DNA from: Thermoplasmata archaeon
GTDB taxonomy: Archaea > Thermoplasmatota > Thermoplasmata > Thermoplasmatales > Thermoplasmataceae
Direction of reading: 5' to 3'
Length of the DNA: 13,050 nucleotides
NCBI GenBank assembly: GCA_021797265.1
Contig: JAJZZZ010000030.1
Location: 1 to 13,050, forward strand
This document shows positions 6,560-13,050 of this stretch, piece after piece. The notes under the pieces were generated by a model that saw only the letters and a program-made list of their open reading frames with translations, ran no database searches and was not told the origin of the DNA. Each line of letters begins with the position of its first letter. The stretch's first letter is position 1. The translations under genes were made by a program, and so were the position numbers.

Positions 6560-9019
6560 ATGAAGGGCGACCCTAGAATTAAAATTCTCTCAGACAGCAT
6601 AGAGGAACTTCTGCTTTCAAGCGAAAATACGGGAAATATAATGCTGCTGGGAAGACAGGGGTGGGGGCAGAAAGAACTTCTCAAAATACTGGCAGGAAAC
6701 CTGAGGAACTGGGGTTCGGAAGTTTATGAGGGCCTAACTGAATCTGCCCGGGAGATTGAGAAATACGAGCCCTTTAACCAGATTCTAGATTCAATAACAA
6801 AAACGAGCAAAGTAAGAGAACTTAATGAGATTCTTTCTGTGATGAGGTCTTACTTCAGGGGAGACAGGAGAGTTTTCCTTTTCTTCAGCAACATAAATCT
6901 CCTTTCCGACCCGACAAGGTTCCTTCTAACATACTTCATGAAAAGTTCCACAGATTATGGAATTTCCATTGTTTGTTCTGGGGCTACAGATCTTGAGTCT
7001 GCAAACGGAGACTTTGAAAACTTCCTTGATGTTGTAACGGGAGAAGGCCTGGCCAGAGTCTTCAACCTATCAAAACCGCAACCTGAAGATTTCAGGTTTG
7101 TGCTTTCCAACTACAAATTCCCGGAGGATTTCCTTAATGACGTTTACAGACTTTCAGATGCGAATTTTGCAATACTTGACTACATAATAAGATACTACAG
7201 GTTCCGAGGGGTCATAATGGATAATGGTGATATCGACTACAGGATTTACCGTTTCCTTTTGGTTCCAACAGAGATAAGTCAGTTTCTTGGTGGAATAATC
7301 AACTCGCTTGACCGGACTGGAAAACTCGCAGTTGCACTTCTTTCCTTCATGCAGATCACCCTTGACCCTGAGATCATTGGAGACCTCCTTTCCATAAGCG
7401 TAAATGATGCAGTTAAAACATGCAATGAACTTGTAAAAATGGGACTTGCCAGCAGGCTATATTCCAAGTTTGGAATGACAAGCAAGTTCATCAATCCATA
7501 TTTCAAAGGTGCAATTCCGGATGAGATATTGCAGGAAGCTCTTAAGCTGTCCGCAAAATCGAGAAGTTTCCAGCTTCTACCTGTTGAGAACAGAATCCAG
7601 GTCCTTGAGCTTTCCGGTGACTATGAGGGGATATCAACCCTCGTGAAAAGGGAGTGGAGGACCTTCGTTAGGAAATTTACTAACACCCAGTCTATTCTAA
7701 GTTTTGTGCAAAGAGTTCAGGAGCATATAGAGGATGCCGAAGCAAAGAACATACTTTCCCTGATACGGTGTAATGCCATCTACAACTCTGATGACCTTGA
7801 AAAGGCCAGGAAGTGCTATGAAATATGCCAGGGGTACGATATCGATCCGGCCGGTGTCACTCTTACACTGGCATCCATTTACCAGTCACTTGGGAATAAC
7901 AGGAAGTCCGTTGACATACTGGAGACCTTTGCCACTAATATGGCACTGGAGGATGCTGCTTCTGGCTTCCTTAAGCTTCTGATCGCAGAGGCAAGCTTTA
8001 ACCTTGGGGATTATGAATTCGCAGAGAACAGACTGAAAGAGGCCACTGATATAGCGGATAAAAGCTCTGATGAGGAACTTAAGGCGAGAGCCTTAACACT
8101 TAAGGGCAACATGCTTCTGATCAATGGTGATTACCATGGATCTGAGGAATGTTACACTGAATCAGCCTCGATCAACAGGAGGCTTGGAATCTGGCTTCAG
8201 CTTTCCAGGAATTTGAACAATCTTTCAGTCTTATATTCCAGCAAAGGGAGATATAATGAGGCTATCAGTGTTCTTGATCAGCTGATTGACAATACATATC
8301 TTACAGGAGATACAACTCTGAGGGCATCTGCTTACCATTCAAAGGCTAGAATTTACGATATCCTGGGTAGGAGAAATGAGGTTACAGACAATGCAACAAA
8401 GAGTATTCTTACCTCGAAAATTATCAACAATTTGTTCCTCCTTTTAAGAAACAAGTCTTTGCTTTTCTGGCATTATGTAAGAGATCTGTCATATTCGTCT
8501 GCAATTGATGAGATAAGGGAGGCTGCGCGATTGAATGATAAGTTATATTCAGGATATTTTTCAACATTGGGGAAGTTTATGAACTTCCTTGAAGGTTTGG
8601 AGGAATCATTCCAGGAGTCAGATTTTAAGGTTCCGGAAATTCCGGACGGAGTTGACAGGTTTCAGTTCTCTCTGCTTTCCATGCTAATAAGGAAAATGTC
8701 TGGAAAGCCAGTAAATTTTAGTATCGAAATTTCAGGTATGATGAAACACCTTGATGATGAACCAGCCCTTAAGAATAGTATCTCACTTCTTATTGCTATC
8801 ATAAAGGGGGAAAAAAGAACAGTTCCTGAGTCAAATTCCGGTGATATAGCCAATGCCATTTCTTCAATTCTGCTTCAGGGAGATATTCCGAATAAAGAGG
8901 ATTGCCAGAGATTGTTGACTCTTGGCGAAAGGATACCGGGGCTTATAAGAAAAATGAATTCTGACGATTTAGATGGCGAATCTTTTCGGAATCAGCTGAA
9001 ATCAATCTGGAATGACTGA
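6560..9019 (+). CDS. STAND-like protein: degenerate P-loop ATPase domain, winged helix and TPR-like repeats
   Basis: The product has 819 residues and no membrane segment. Residues about 5-230 look like an AAA_16/STAND nucleotide-binding domain: NIMLLGRQGWGQKELLKIL (26-44) at the P-loop position, YEPFNQIL (69-76), RVFLFFSNINLL (104-115) at the Walker B position and ISIVCSGATDLE at the sensor position. Both key motifs are damaged: Walker A reads GQKE where GK[ST] is expected, and Walker B has no acidic residue. Residues about 235-320 resemble a winged helix. Residues about 400-670 are TPR-like helix pairs, such as ASIYQSLGNNRKSVDILE, NLGDYEFAENRLKEA and YSSKGRYNEAISVLDQL. STAND proteins are usually signalling switches or regulators; here the nucleotide switch seems lost, so a scaffold or partner-binding role is inferred. 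It is monocistronic and converges on a membrane protein gene with zero gap. Specific function unknown. Confidence 0.8.
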   Translation: MKGDPRIKILSDSIEELLLSSENTGNIMLLGRQGWGQKELLKILAGNLRNWGSEVYEGLTESAREIEKYEPFNQILDSITKTSKVRELNEILSVMRSYFRGDRRVFLFFSNINLLSDPTRFLLTYFMKSSTDYGISIVCSGATDLESANGDFENFLDVVTGEGLARVFNLSKPQPEDFRFVLSNYKFPEDFLNDVYRLSDANFAILDYIIRYYRFRGVIMDNGDIDYRIYRFLLVPTEISQFLGGIINSLDRTGKLAVALLSFMQITLDPEIIGDLLSISVNDAVKTCNELVKMGLASRLYSKFGMTSKFINPYFKGAIPDEILQEALKLSAKSRSFQLLPVENRIQVLELSGDYEGISTLVKREWRTFVRKFTNTQSILSFVQRVQEHIEDAEAKNILSLIRCNAIYNSDDLEKARKCYEICQGYDIDPAGVTLTLASIYQSLGNNRKSVDILETFATNMALEDAASGFLKLLIAEASFNLGDYEFAENRLKEATDIADKSSDEELKARALTLKGNMLLINGDYHGSEECYTESASINRRLGIWLQLSRNLNNLSVLYSSKGRYNEAISVLDQLIDNTYLTGDTTLRASAYHSKARIYDILGRRNEVTDNATKSILTSKIINNLFLLLRNKSLLFWHYVRDLSYSSAIDEIREAARLNDKLYSGYFSTLGKFMNFLEGLEESFQESDFKVPEIPDGVDRFQFSLLSMLIRKMSGKPVNFSIEISGMMKHLDDEPALKNSISLLIAIIKGEKRTVPESNSGDIANAISSILLQGDIPNKEDCQRLLTLGERIPGLIRKMNSDDLDGESFRNQLKSIWND

Positions 9020-9022
9020 TCA
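9017..9022. other. Palindromic double stop TGATCA between convergent genes
   Basis: TGA at 9017-9019 ends the STAND-like gene on the plus strand, and the complement of TCA at 9020-9022 is the TGA ending the membrane protein on the minus strand. There is no base between the two reading frames. Confidence 0.8.
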
Positions 9023-9811
9023 TTTCTGAACCTGAGGTGGTGTCTGATTCTTCGGCGGTTCAAGCCTTCTCCTTGAGTTCCCAATGCTCCTGCCGATGAA
9101 AACACCCACTGCGAATATAAGCTCAAAATATACCAGGTAAGATATTGTATATGTGGGAATTACATCAACGAAAAGCTCAGGGACTCCAGTATTAATAGGT
9201 CCACTGAAATAGTTTCCACTGAACATGTTAACTCTTGTGCCGTTTAAAACAACAGAATAGTTGTAATCATATACCCCTGCCTTCAGATTTGACAGCGTAA
9301 ATGTGAACATTGCCGAATGATTGGCATAAGTGGTCTCGTTCATTTCACTGAAGTTGATTGTTTTCAAATAATGATTTGGCCCGAGCACATTGACCTCCGA
9401 TGTAGTGTAATTTGGTGCATATGAAGAGTTACCGTCATATACCCTAACTGTAAAGAGATAAGACTGGCCTGGACCAGAATGGGAAAATGGAGTAACATTT
9501 GATACGTATGTTAGGTTGTAAGGTGTGACTGTTTCGCTGTAAGTAGGCTGAGAATGATAAGCATCGTTAGCATAGAAAGCCGAAAATGCCATTCCTGCTA
9601 CTATAAAAATAACTACCCCTGCAAGCAACCTCGTTGTTAATTTGTAAACCCGGAGATAGTGGAACACAAAGAAAGTCTCTACCGGTATTATGAAGACAAT
9701 TATCTCACTGATATAAAATGATATGTAAACTATCAGAACAGCTATCAGGATAGATATTACAGGAGCCATAATCCTGCGGTTTGTTATTAGGAAGCTGTTA
9801 TCAGAAAGCAA
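9020..9811 (-). CDS. Membrane protein with sequon-rich external domain, unknown function
   Basis: This 263-residue protein is not recognised. Hydrophobic segments lie at about 14-31 and 32-52 (perhaps a hairpin), 62-81 and 218-240. An external domain of about 135 residues (83-217) sits between the last two, and the basic, Pro-rich tail (RRRLEPPKNQTPPQVQK) should be cytoplasmic. The external domain is rich in Tyr, Ser, Thr and Asn, alternates polar and hydrophobic residues like a beta sandwich, and has nine N-x-S/T sequons at Asn99, 105, 128, 134, 153, 158, 164, 184 and 190. Wall-less Thermoplasmata carry many N-glycosylated surface proteins, which fits. The TTG start at 9811 is supported by a TATA box at 9833-9840 placed for a leaderless mRNA; ATG at 9769 (residue 15) is the alternative and would begin at the first membrane segment. 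Confidence 0.8.
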   Translation of the reverse strand: MLSDNSFLITNRRIMAPVISILIAVLIVYISFYISEIIVFIIPVETFFVFHYLRVYKLTTRLLAGVVIFIVAGMAFSAFYANDAYHSQPTYSETVTPYNLTYVSNVTPFSHSGPGQSYLFTVRVYDGNSSYAPNYTTSEVNVLGPNHYLKTINFSEMNETTYANHSAMFTFTLSNLKAGVYDYNYSVVLNGTRVNMFSGNYFSGPINTGVPELFVDVIPTYTISYLVYFELIFAVGVFIGRSIGNSRRRLEPPKNQTPPQVQK

Positions 9812-9832
9812 TTTTCCATAATTCCAGCATTG

Positions 9833-9840
9833 TATAAATA
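9833..9840 (-). promoter_or_regulatory. TATA box of the membrane glycoprotein gene
   Basis: The minus strand reads TATTTATA, centred about 25 bases before TTG 9811, which supports that start codon. Just upstream, at 9843-9855, is an inverted repeat TGATT-TTT-AATCA. Confidence 0.5.
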
Positions 9841-9954
9841 GTTGATTTTTAATCAGAACATCAATGGACTAAATGAATTTCTGACACATTGATTCAAGCT
9901 GGAAACTGCTGGAGAATCTTACATATCCGCCTATTCGGTGGAAATAGAATCTAC

Positions 9955-10003
9955 AGTAATAACCGGAAATATGTTATATAAACATTAGTAATAACTTGGT
10001 TAT
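9955..10003. promoter_or_regulatory. Array of ATAAC/GTTAT half-sites around the XRE-CBS promoter (candidate autoregulatory operator)
   Basis: A 9-base direct repeat AGTAATAAC occurs at 9955-9963 and 9987-9995. Each ATAAC is followed by an inverted GTTAT: 9959-9963 pairs with 9973-9977, and 9991-9995 pairs with 9999-10003. The first pair runs into the TATA box and the second covers the transcription start and ATG 10002. Four half-sites over both core promoter elements are what a helix-turn-helix repressor of its own gene would need. Confidence 0.5.
9973..9982 (+). promoter_or_regulatory. TATA box of the XRE-CBS/carS/pth2 operon
   Basis: GTTATATAAA is centred about 25 bases before ATG 10002, so the mRNA should be leaderless. 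The spacing supports this ATG over the in-frame TTG at 9996. The first five bases are also one of the GTTAT half-sites. Confidence 0.6.
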
Positions 10004-10580
10004 GCTCCCCTCAATAGAGGAACTCAGAAAGATGCGAAAAACACTTGGAATTAGCCAGAAAGACCTTGCTCATGTTAGTGGTGTGAGCCAGTCTTATATT
10101 GCAAGGCTTGAAAAGGGGGACCTTAACCCAACCTACGAAAAGGTTAGAAAAATATATGAATACCTAAACAGGGCAAGCCAGAAGGTAAACTCAATTGATC
10201 TTGTCGCTGAGAAAATTATGAGCACAAATCTCATTACATGCTCGCCATCTGATTCAATTATATCTGCTCTGGATAAGATGAGGAACCATGGAATTTCCCA
10301 GTTGCCAGTCCTTACAATGGATGGTAAGCTCATAGGATCAGTCTCTGAATCAGACATAAATGATATGCTTCTGAAGGGCTCCACTATTGAAAGCCTGAAG
10401 ACAATGATAGTTAGGAGGGTTATGGGAGCAACCCCGCCTCAGCTTGACCGGAATTCACCTATTTCTATGGTCTATCCGATTCTGAAATTTTCAAGCTGTG
10501 TTCTTATAGTTGATGGTGGAGAGGTGAAAGGGATAATTACAAAGGCTGACATACTGAAGGCAGTTGAAGAGTATGCTTGA
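10002..10580 (+). CDS. XRE-type transcription regulator with CBS pair
   Basis: The 192-residue product has an XRE/HTH_3 DNA-binding domain at residues 4-58 ([38 protein letters not shown]). Two CBS domains follow: the first at about 66-125 ([40 protein letters not shown]) and the second at about 136-192 ([36 protein letters not shown]). CBS pairs usually bind adenine nucleotides or related ligands, so this is probably a ligand-controlled regulator; the ligand is unknown. ATG 10002 is chosen from the TATA distance. The 3' end overlaps the CDP-archaeol synthase start by eight bases, so the two are probably co-transcribed and translationally coupled. Half-sites around the promoter suggest it controls its own operon. 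Confidence 0.9.
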   Translation: MLPSIEELRKMRKTLGISQKDLAHVSGVSQSYIARLEKGDLNPTYEKVRKIYEYLNRASQKVNSIDLVAEKIMSTNLITCSPSDSIISALDKMRNHGISQLPVLTMDGKLIGSVSESDINDMLLKGSTIESLKTMIVRRVMGATPPQLDRNSPISMVYPILKFSSCVLIVDGGEVKGIITKADILKAVEEYA

Positions 10581-11136
10581 TTACCCACTTCTTATAGCCG
10601 CAGCATTTATTCTGTTCATCCCCGCTTTCATCGCAAACCCATCAGCAGTGATTACCGGAGGGCACTACCCAATGGATTTCAGGAAGAATTTCCCTGACAG
10701 AAAGAGAATACTTGGAGATGGAAAAACATGGAGCGGCTATTTTGGAGGGTCACTCATAGGAGTTGTCTCTGGGCTTATTCTTGTTGCTATCTTCCACTTC
10801 GCACATGTTCTCCCATACCCTGTTTACGGCTCATCAATTGGAGAAATACTGGTGGCACTTTTCGCCATGTCGTTCGGCTCCCTCACAGGTGATGTTCTTG
10901 GTTCATTTATAAAGAGGAGGATTAACATCCCCAGAGGAGGTAAAGGATCGTTGCTGGACATGTGGCCGTTTGCGCTGGTATCATTCCTCTTTCTATTCCT
11001 ATTTGCAAGACAATTTTTCATGGACTATTACGGAAATATAATTGGCATACTGACAATACTCATAATCACACCACCACTGCACAGGGCAGTGAATATAATC
11101 GGATACAGGATGAAGAGGAAGGATGTTCCATGGTAG
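10573..11136 (+). CDS. carS: CDP-archaeol synthase (CarS)
   Basis: CarS moves CMP from CTP onto unsaturated archaetidic acid, giving CDP-archaeol, the branch-point precursor of archaeal phospholipids. The 187-residue integral membrane protein shows the family marks: [18 protein letters not shown] (19-36), [15 protein letters not shown] (45-59), [11 protein letters not shown] (106-116), LLDMWPF (127-133) and the typical C-terminus [13 protein letters not shown] with KDVPW at the very end. About five membrane helices can be seen. Length and ends match the family, so the gene is intact. ATG 10573 overlaps the regulator's stop by eight bases; TTG 10564 would add only three residues. The pth2 start overlaps its own stop by seven bases. 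Placing a lipid-synthesis gene directly behind a CBS regulator suggests a link between nucleotide or energy state and membrane synthesis, by inference. Confidence 0.93.
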   Translation: MLDYPLLIAAAFILFIPAFIANPSAVITGGHYPMDFRKNFPDRKRILGDGKTWSGYFGGSLIGVVSGLILVAIFHFAHVLPYPVYGSSIGEILVALFAMSFGSLTGDVLGSFIKRRINIPRGGKGSLLDMWPFALVSFLFLFLFARQFFMDYYGNIIGILTILIITPPLHRAVNIIGYRMKRKDVPW

Positions 11137-11489
11137 GGCCTGTTAAACTAGTCATTGCTGTCAGGCGGGATCTGGATATGGGTAAGGGAAAAATTGCCGC
11201 ACAGGTTGCCCATGCCTCCGTTTCCTGCGCCCTGACTGCCCAGAAAACAGAGAAAAAACTCTTTAAGGAGTGGATCAGCGAGGGACAGAAAAAAATTGTC
11301 ATTAAGGTTGAGAGTGAAGAACAGCTCCGGCAGCTTATTGGTATAGCCAGATCTCAGGGCATAATCACTGAACCAGTAAATGACGCAGGATTCACACAGG
11401 TATTTCCAGGCACACTGACATGCGCCGGAATTGGACCCGCTGAAGAGTCTGTGCTTGAACCACTGACAGGAAAATATCCCCTGCTTTAG
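11130..11489 (+). CDS. pth2: Peptidyl-tRNA hydrolase, archaeal/eukaryotic type (Pth2)
   Basis: Pth2 cleaves the ester bond of peptidyl-tRNAs that drop off ribosomes and so recycles tRNA. The 119-residue product has the whole family signature: [20 protein letters not shown] at residues 6-25 (active-site Lys19 region), VAHAS, the NDAGFTQV segment (84-91, Asp85 and Thr89) and the late [11 protein letters not shown] with the C-terminal TGKYPLL. The length is normal for Pth2. The frame is open well upstream, but the conserved N-terminus fixes the start at ATG 11130, inside the last codons of carS (seven-base overlap). GAGGAAGGAT just before it may act as a Shine-Dalgarno site, as expected for an internal operon gene. 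The stop is one base from the convergent transporter's stop. Confidence 0.95.
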   Translation: MVGPVKLVIAVRRDLDMGKGKIAAQVAHASVSCALTAQKTEKKLFKEWISEGQKKIVIKVESEEQLRQLIGIARSQGIITEPVNDAGFTQVFPGTLTCAGIGPAEESVLEPLTGKYPLL

Positions 11490-11490
11490 A

Positions 11491-12720
11491 TCACAGAGTG
11501 GTCTCCTCAGCCACTGTCTTTGCAGACTTTATTGCCCCGAATTTCAGGGTGAGAATTGTGACAGCAATTCCTATTATCAGTATTGGTGTCCACATGAACA
11601 GGTCTTCTCCCTGAAAACGCCCGAGAAGGAATGTACCCATTACAGGTGCAACAGGCTGAATGAAACTTACAATCAGCTGGAAGGCCCCAAAATACTGGCC
11701 CTTCTTGCCTTCAGGAGCCATTTTTCCTATTACTGTGTAAATAACAGGTGATATGATATTCTCTGCCATAGTTATGAGAATTACGTCAGCTACCAGAAAC
11801 AGGAAATTACTTGAGAAGATAAGGAGGAAGAATGAGATAGAATAGATCATTACTCCTGCTGCTATCCTGATGTGGTCCCTCACCTTTACAAAGAGCCAGT
11901 TAATCGGTACCTGAAAAAGGACAACTATGATTCCATTAACAGTGTAAAGCAGACCAATTTCCCTGTTTGTGATGTGGTCCACTGATGACCAGAAGAGCGT
12001 TAAGGTTGTACCCCACTGCCCTGCTACAAAGAATGAACTTGCGATTATAAGAGATATGATGAGGAACAGCCTGTCTCCTGTAGGAAAATCTGTAAGGCGG
12101 CGTTCCTGTGAAACATTGAATTGTTTCCTGTTTCTTATGTATTTTACAAAGATGAACCATTCTATTATTGTTATGAACATTGGAACAAAGAAAACAAGGG
12201 AGAAATTTATGAATGACAGGAACCCTCCGATTGCAGGTCCGAAAGAGAAACCAATATTGGCAGCAATCCTTATGATGCTGAATGCGTTGTTTCTCTCACT
12301 TTCCGGAGTTTCCTCAGTTATGATTACATTGTCCACTATACCCTGAACACTTGCTATGGGCTCGAAAAGGAGGAAGGTTGCAATGAGGATTATTATGCTT
12401 AGATTTTTGGCAACAACTATCCCCTCTATTAGGAGAATTATTGCCATCATTGGCGGAGTGATTATTGCTGCAAATCTCCTACCCACTTTATCGATCAGGT
12501 TACCCCCGTAAAGTGAAAATGGAAGGGAGAGAATGGCAGTTGCAAAGAATATCAGGCCAACATCAAAGAATGGAACTCCCCTTACCTCACTGAGATATAT
12601 GGGGACAAAAATCCAGACGACTGATCTTCCAAGAGTTCTGATGAGCTGTGTGATGGAAACAACCCTCACATATATGTTTACAAGAGGCCCTAAACCTCTC
12701 CTTACCGAAAACTTCCCCAT
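11491..12720 (-). CDS. Major facilitator superfamily transporter
   Basis: The 409-residue protein has about 12 membrane helices and a normal MFS length. The loop after the second helix carries motif A, GGNLIDKVGRR (72-82, Asp77), and the two halves are joined by a basic loop near 195-215 (KYIRNRKQFNVSQERRLTD). Such proteins move small solutes, often as drug or metabolite exporters, using an ion gradient. No substrate-specific motif is recognised, so efflux is only a guess. ATG 12720 is preceded by a TATA-like AATTATTA at 12739-12746 (minus), suited to a leaderless start. It converges on pth2 with one base between stops and is divergent from the thymidylate kinase gene. Confidence 0.9.
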   Translation of the reverse strand: MGKFSVRRGLGPLVNIYVRVVSITQLIRTLGRSVVWIFVPIYLSEVRGVPFFDVGLIFFATAILSLPFSLYGGNLIDKVGRRFAAIITPPMMAIILLIEGIVVAKNLSIIILIATFLLFEPIASVQGIVDNVIITEETPESERNNAFSIIRIAANIGFSFGPAIGGFLSFINFSLVFFVPMFITIIEWFIFVKYIRNRKQFNVSQERRLTDFPTGDRLFLIISLIIASSFFVAGQWGTTLTLFWSSVDHITNREIGLLYTVNGIIVVLFQVPINWLFVKVRDHIRIAAGVMIYSISFFLLIFSSNFLFLVADVILITMAENIISPVIYTVIGKMAPEGKKGQYFGAFQLIVSFIQPVAPVMGTFLLGRFQGEDLFMWTPILIIGIAVTILTLKFGAIKSAKTVAEETTL

Positions 12721-12738
12721 ACATTTCCTGTTTGCGGG

Positions 12739-12746
12739 TAATAATT
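12739..12746 (-). promoter_or_regulatory. TATA-like element of the MFS gene
   Basis: The minus strand reads AATTATTA, centred about 22-23 bases before ATG 12720. It is slightly close but is the only good A/T-rich match in the expected interval. Confidence 0.35.
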
Positions 12747-12810
12747 CATAGAGATAAAGAGATTCTCAATTTCTTCTCTCGAATAACTGTATCGCCACTA
12801 TTCCTGTAAG

Positions 12811-12818
12811 ATTTATTG
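12811..12818 (+). promoter_or_regulatory. Weak TATA-like element of the thymidylate kinase gene
   Basis: ATTTATTG lies about 36 bases before TTG 12851. Transcription would start near 12841, leaving a leader of about ten bases that contains GTGGTAAT, a possible weak ribosome binding site. Confidence 0.3.
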
Positions 12819-12850
12819 TTAACCTGCACATGCTGAAGTGGTAATAAGCA

Positions 12851-13050
12851 TTGAATTCAGGTCACTTCATTGTACTTGAGGGCCTTGACGGGTCAGGAAA
12901 AACATCCATAGCCAGAAGGCTTTATCAATTTCTCATTGAAAAGAATATAGACGCAATTCTGACAAAGGAGCCTACAGAAAACTTCCACAGAGTTGCCGAG
13001 CTTGAGGGAAAAAGAGATTATCTTTCTTCCATGAGGCTTTTCTTTGAGTT
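12851..13050 (+). CDS. tmk: Thymidylate kinase, N-terminal part (partial)
   Basis: The frame starts near the window end and has no stop (66 codons plus two bases). The product shows HFIVLEGLDGSGKTSIARRL at residues 5-24, with the complete P-loop GLDGSGKTS (11-19), then LTKEPTE, matching the family's T[RK]EP motif, and a following MRLFFE where thymidylate kinases have their LF..DR segment. The enzyme phosphorylates dTMP to dTDP for DNA synthesis. The start is TTG 12851, because an in-frame TAA lies two codons upstream (12845-12847) and no ATG precedes the P-loop. The gene is divergent from the MFS transporter. The C-terminal lid region is outside the window. Confidence 0.85.
   Translation, partial: MNSGHFIVLEGLDGSGKTSIARRLYQFLIEKNIDAILTKEPTENFHRVAELEGKRDYLSSMRLFFE

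Noticed and set aside
9843..9855. Inverted repeat TGATT-TTT-AATCA upstream of the membrane glycoprotein TATA box
   Set aside because: Its position is suitable for an operator, but short A/T-only arms are expected by chance in this composition; mentioned only with the TATA box.
9926..9944. Possible hairpin TCCGCC-TATTC-GGTGGA
   Set aside because: The stem is six pairs including a G-T pair, with no T-run after it and no gene end nearby; too weak to call.
10962..11129. Extended N-terminus of Pth2 (open frame reaching 56 codons upstream)
   Set aside because: The extension overlaps the conserved C-terminal coding part of carS and is not part of the Pth2 family; ATG 11130 gives the standard length.
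11969..12346. 125-codon plus-strand open frame inside the MFS gene
   Set aside because: It is a shadow of the transporter frame with no promoter and no recognisable domain.

Overview
The window looks like chromosomal DNA of a Thermoplasmata archaeon, probably of the Thermoplasmatales. The evidence is internal. It contains CDP-archaeol synthase (ether-lipid synthesis), Pth2-type peptidyl-tRNA hydrolase, an Hjc-type Holliday junction resolvase and an archaeal PhoU with an AbrB-like N-terminus. Arg codons are mostly AGA/AGG. Most genes have an A/T-rich TATA element about 25 bases before the start codon and no Shine-Dalgarno site, which points to leaderless mRNAs. An exact genus cannot be assigned by eye. 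No rRNA, tRNA, CRISPR array or insertion sequence was found.

Layout. Bases 1-253 hold the start of a membrane protein on the minus strand, cut by the window edge. A divergent promoter region (254-456) with short tandem repeats separates it from a PLP-dependent class III aminotransferase (457-1815). This converges, with a 4-base overlap, on an Hjc-like nuclease (1812-2327, minus). Next is a two-gene plus-strand unit: a large acyl-CoA synthetase with an acetoacetyl-CoA-synthetase-like substrate motif (2443-4314), then a metallo-beta-lactamase-fold hydrolase of the lactonase type (4327-5145). A minus-strand pair follows: AbrB-PhoU phosphate regulator (5151-6128) and a 61-residue DUF1059 protein (6199-6384).

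The middle holds an 819-residue STAND-like protein (6560-9019) made of a degenerate P-loop domain, a winged-helix-like region and TPR-like helices. It converges with zero gap on a membrane protein (9020-9811, minus) whose external domain has nine N-glycosylation sequons. A compact plus-strand operon follows: XRE-CBS regulator (10002-10580), CDP-archaeol synthase (10573-11136) and Pth2 (11130-11489), joined by 8- and 7-base overlaps. Repeated ATAAC/GTTAT half-sites surround its promoter and suggest autoregulation. An MFS transporter (11491-12720, minus) converges on Pth2 with one base between them. A divergent thymidylate kinase starts at 12851 and runs off the end.

Most of the window is ordinary housekeeping and metabolic sequence. 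The items most worth following are the nucleotide-binding-deficient STAND-like protein, the regulator-lipid-synthase operon with its half-site array, and the altered acyl pocket of the synthetase. No complete new multi-gene system could be shown.
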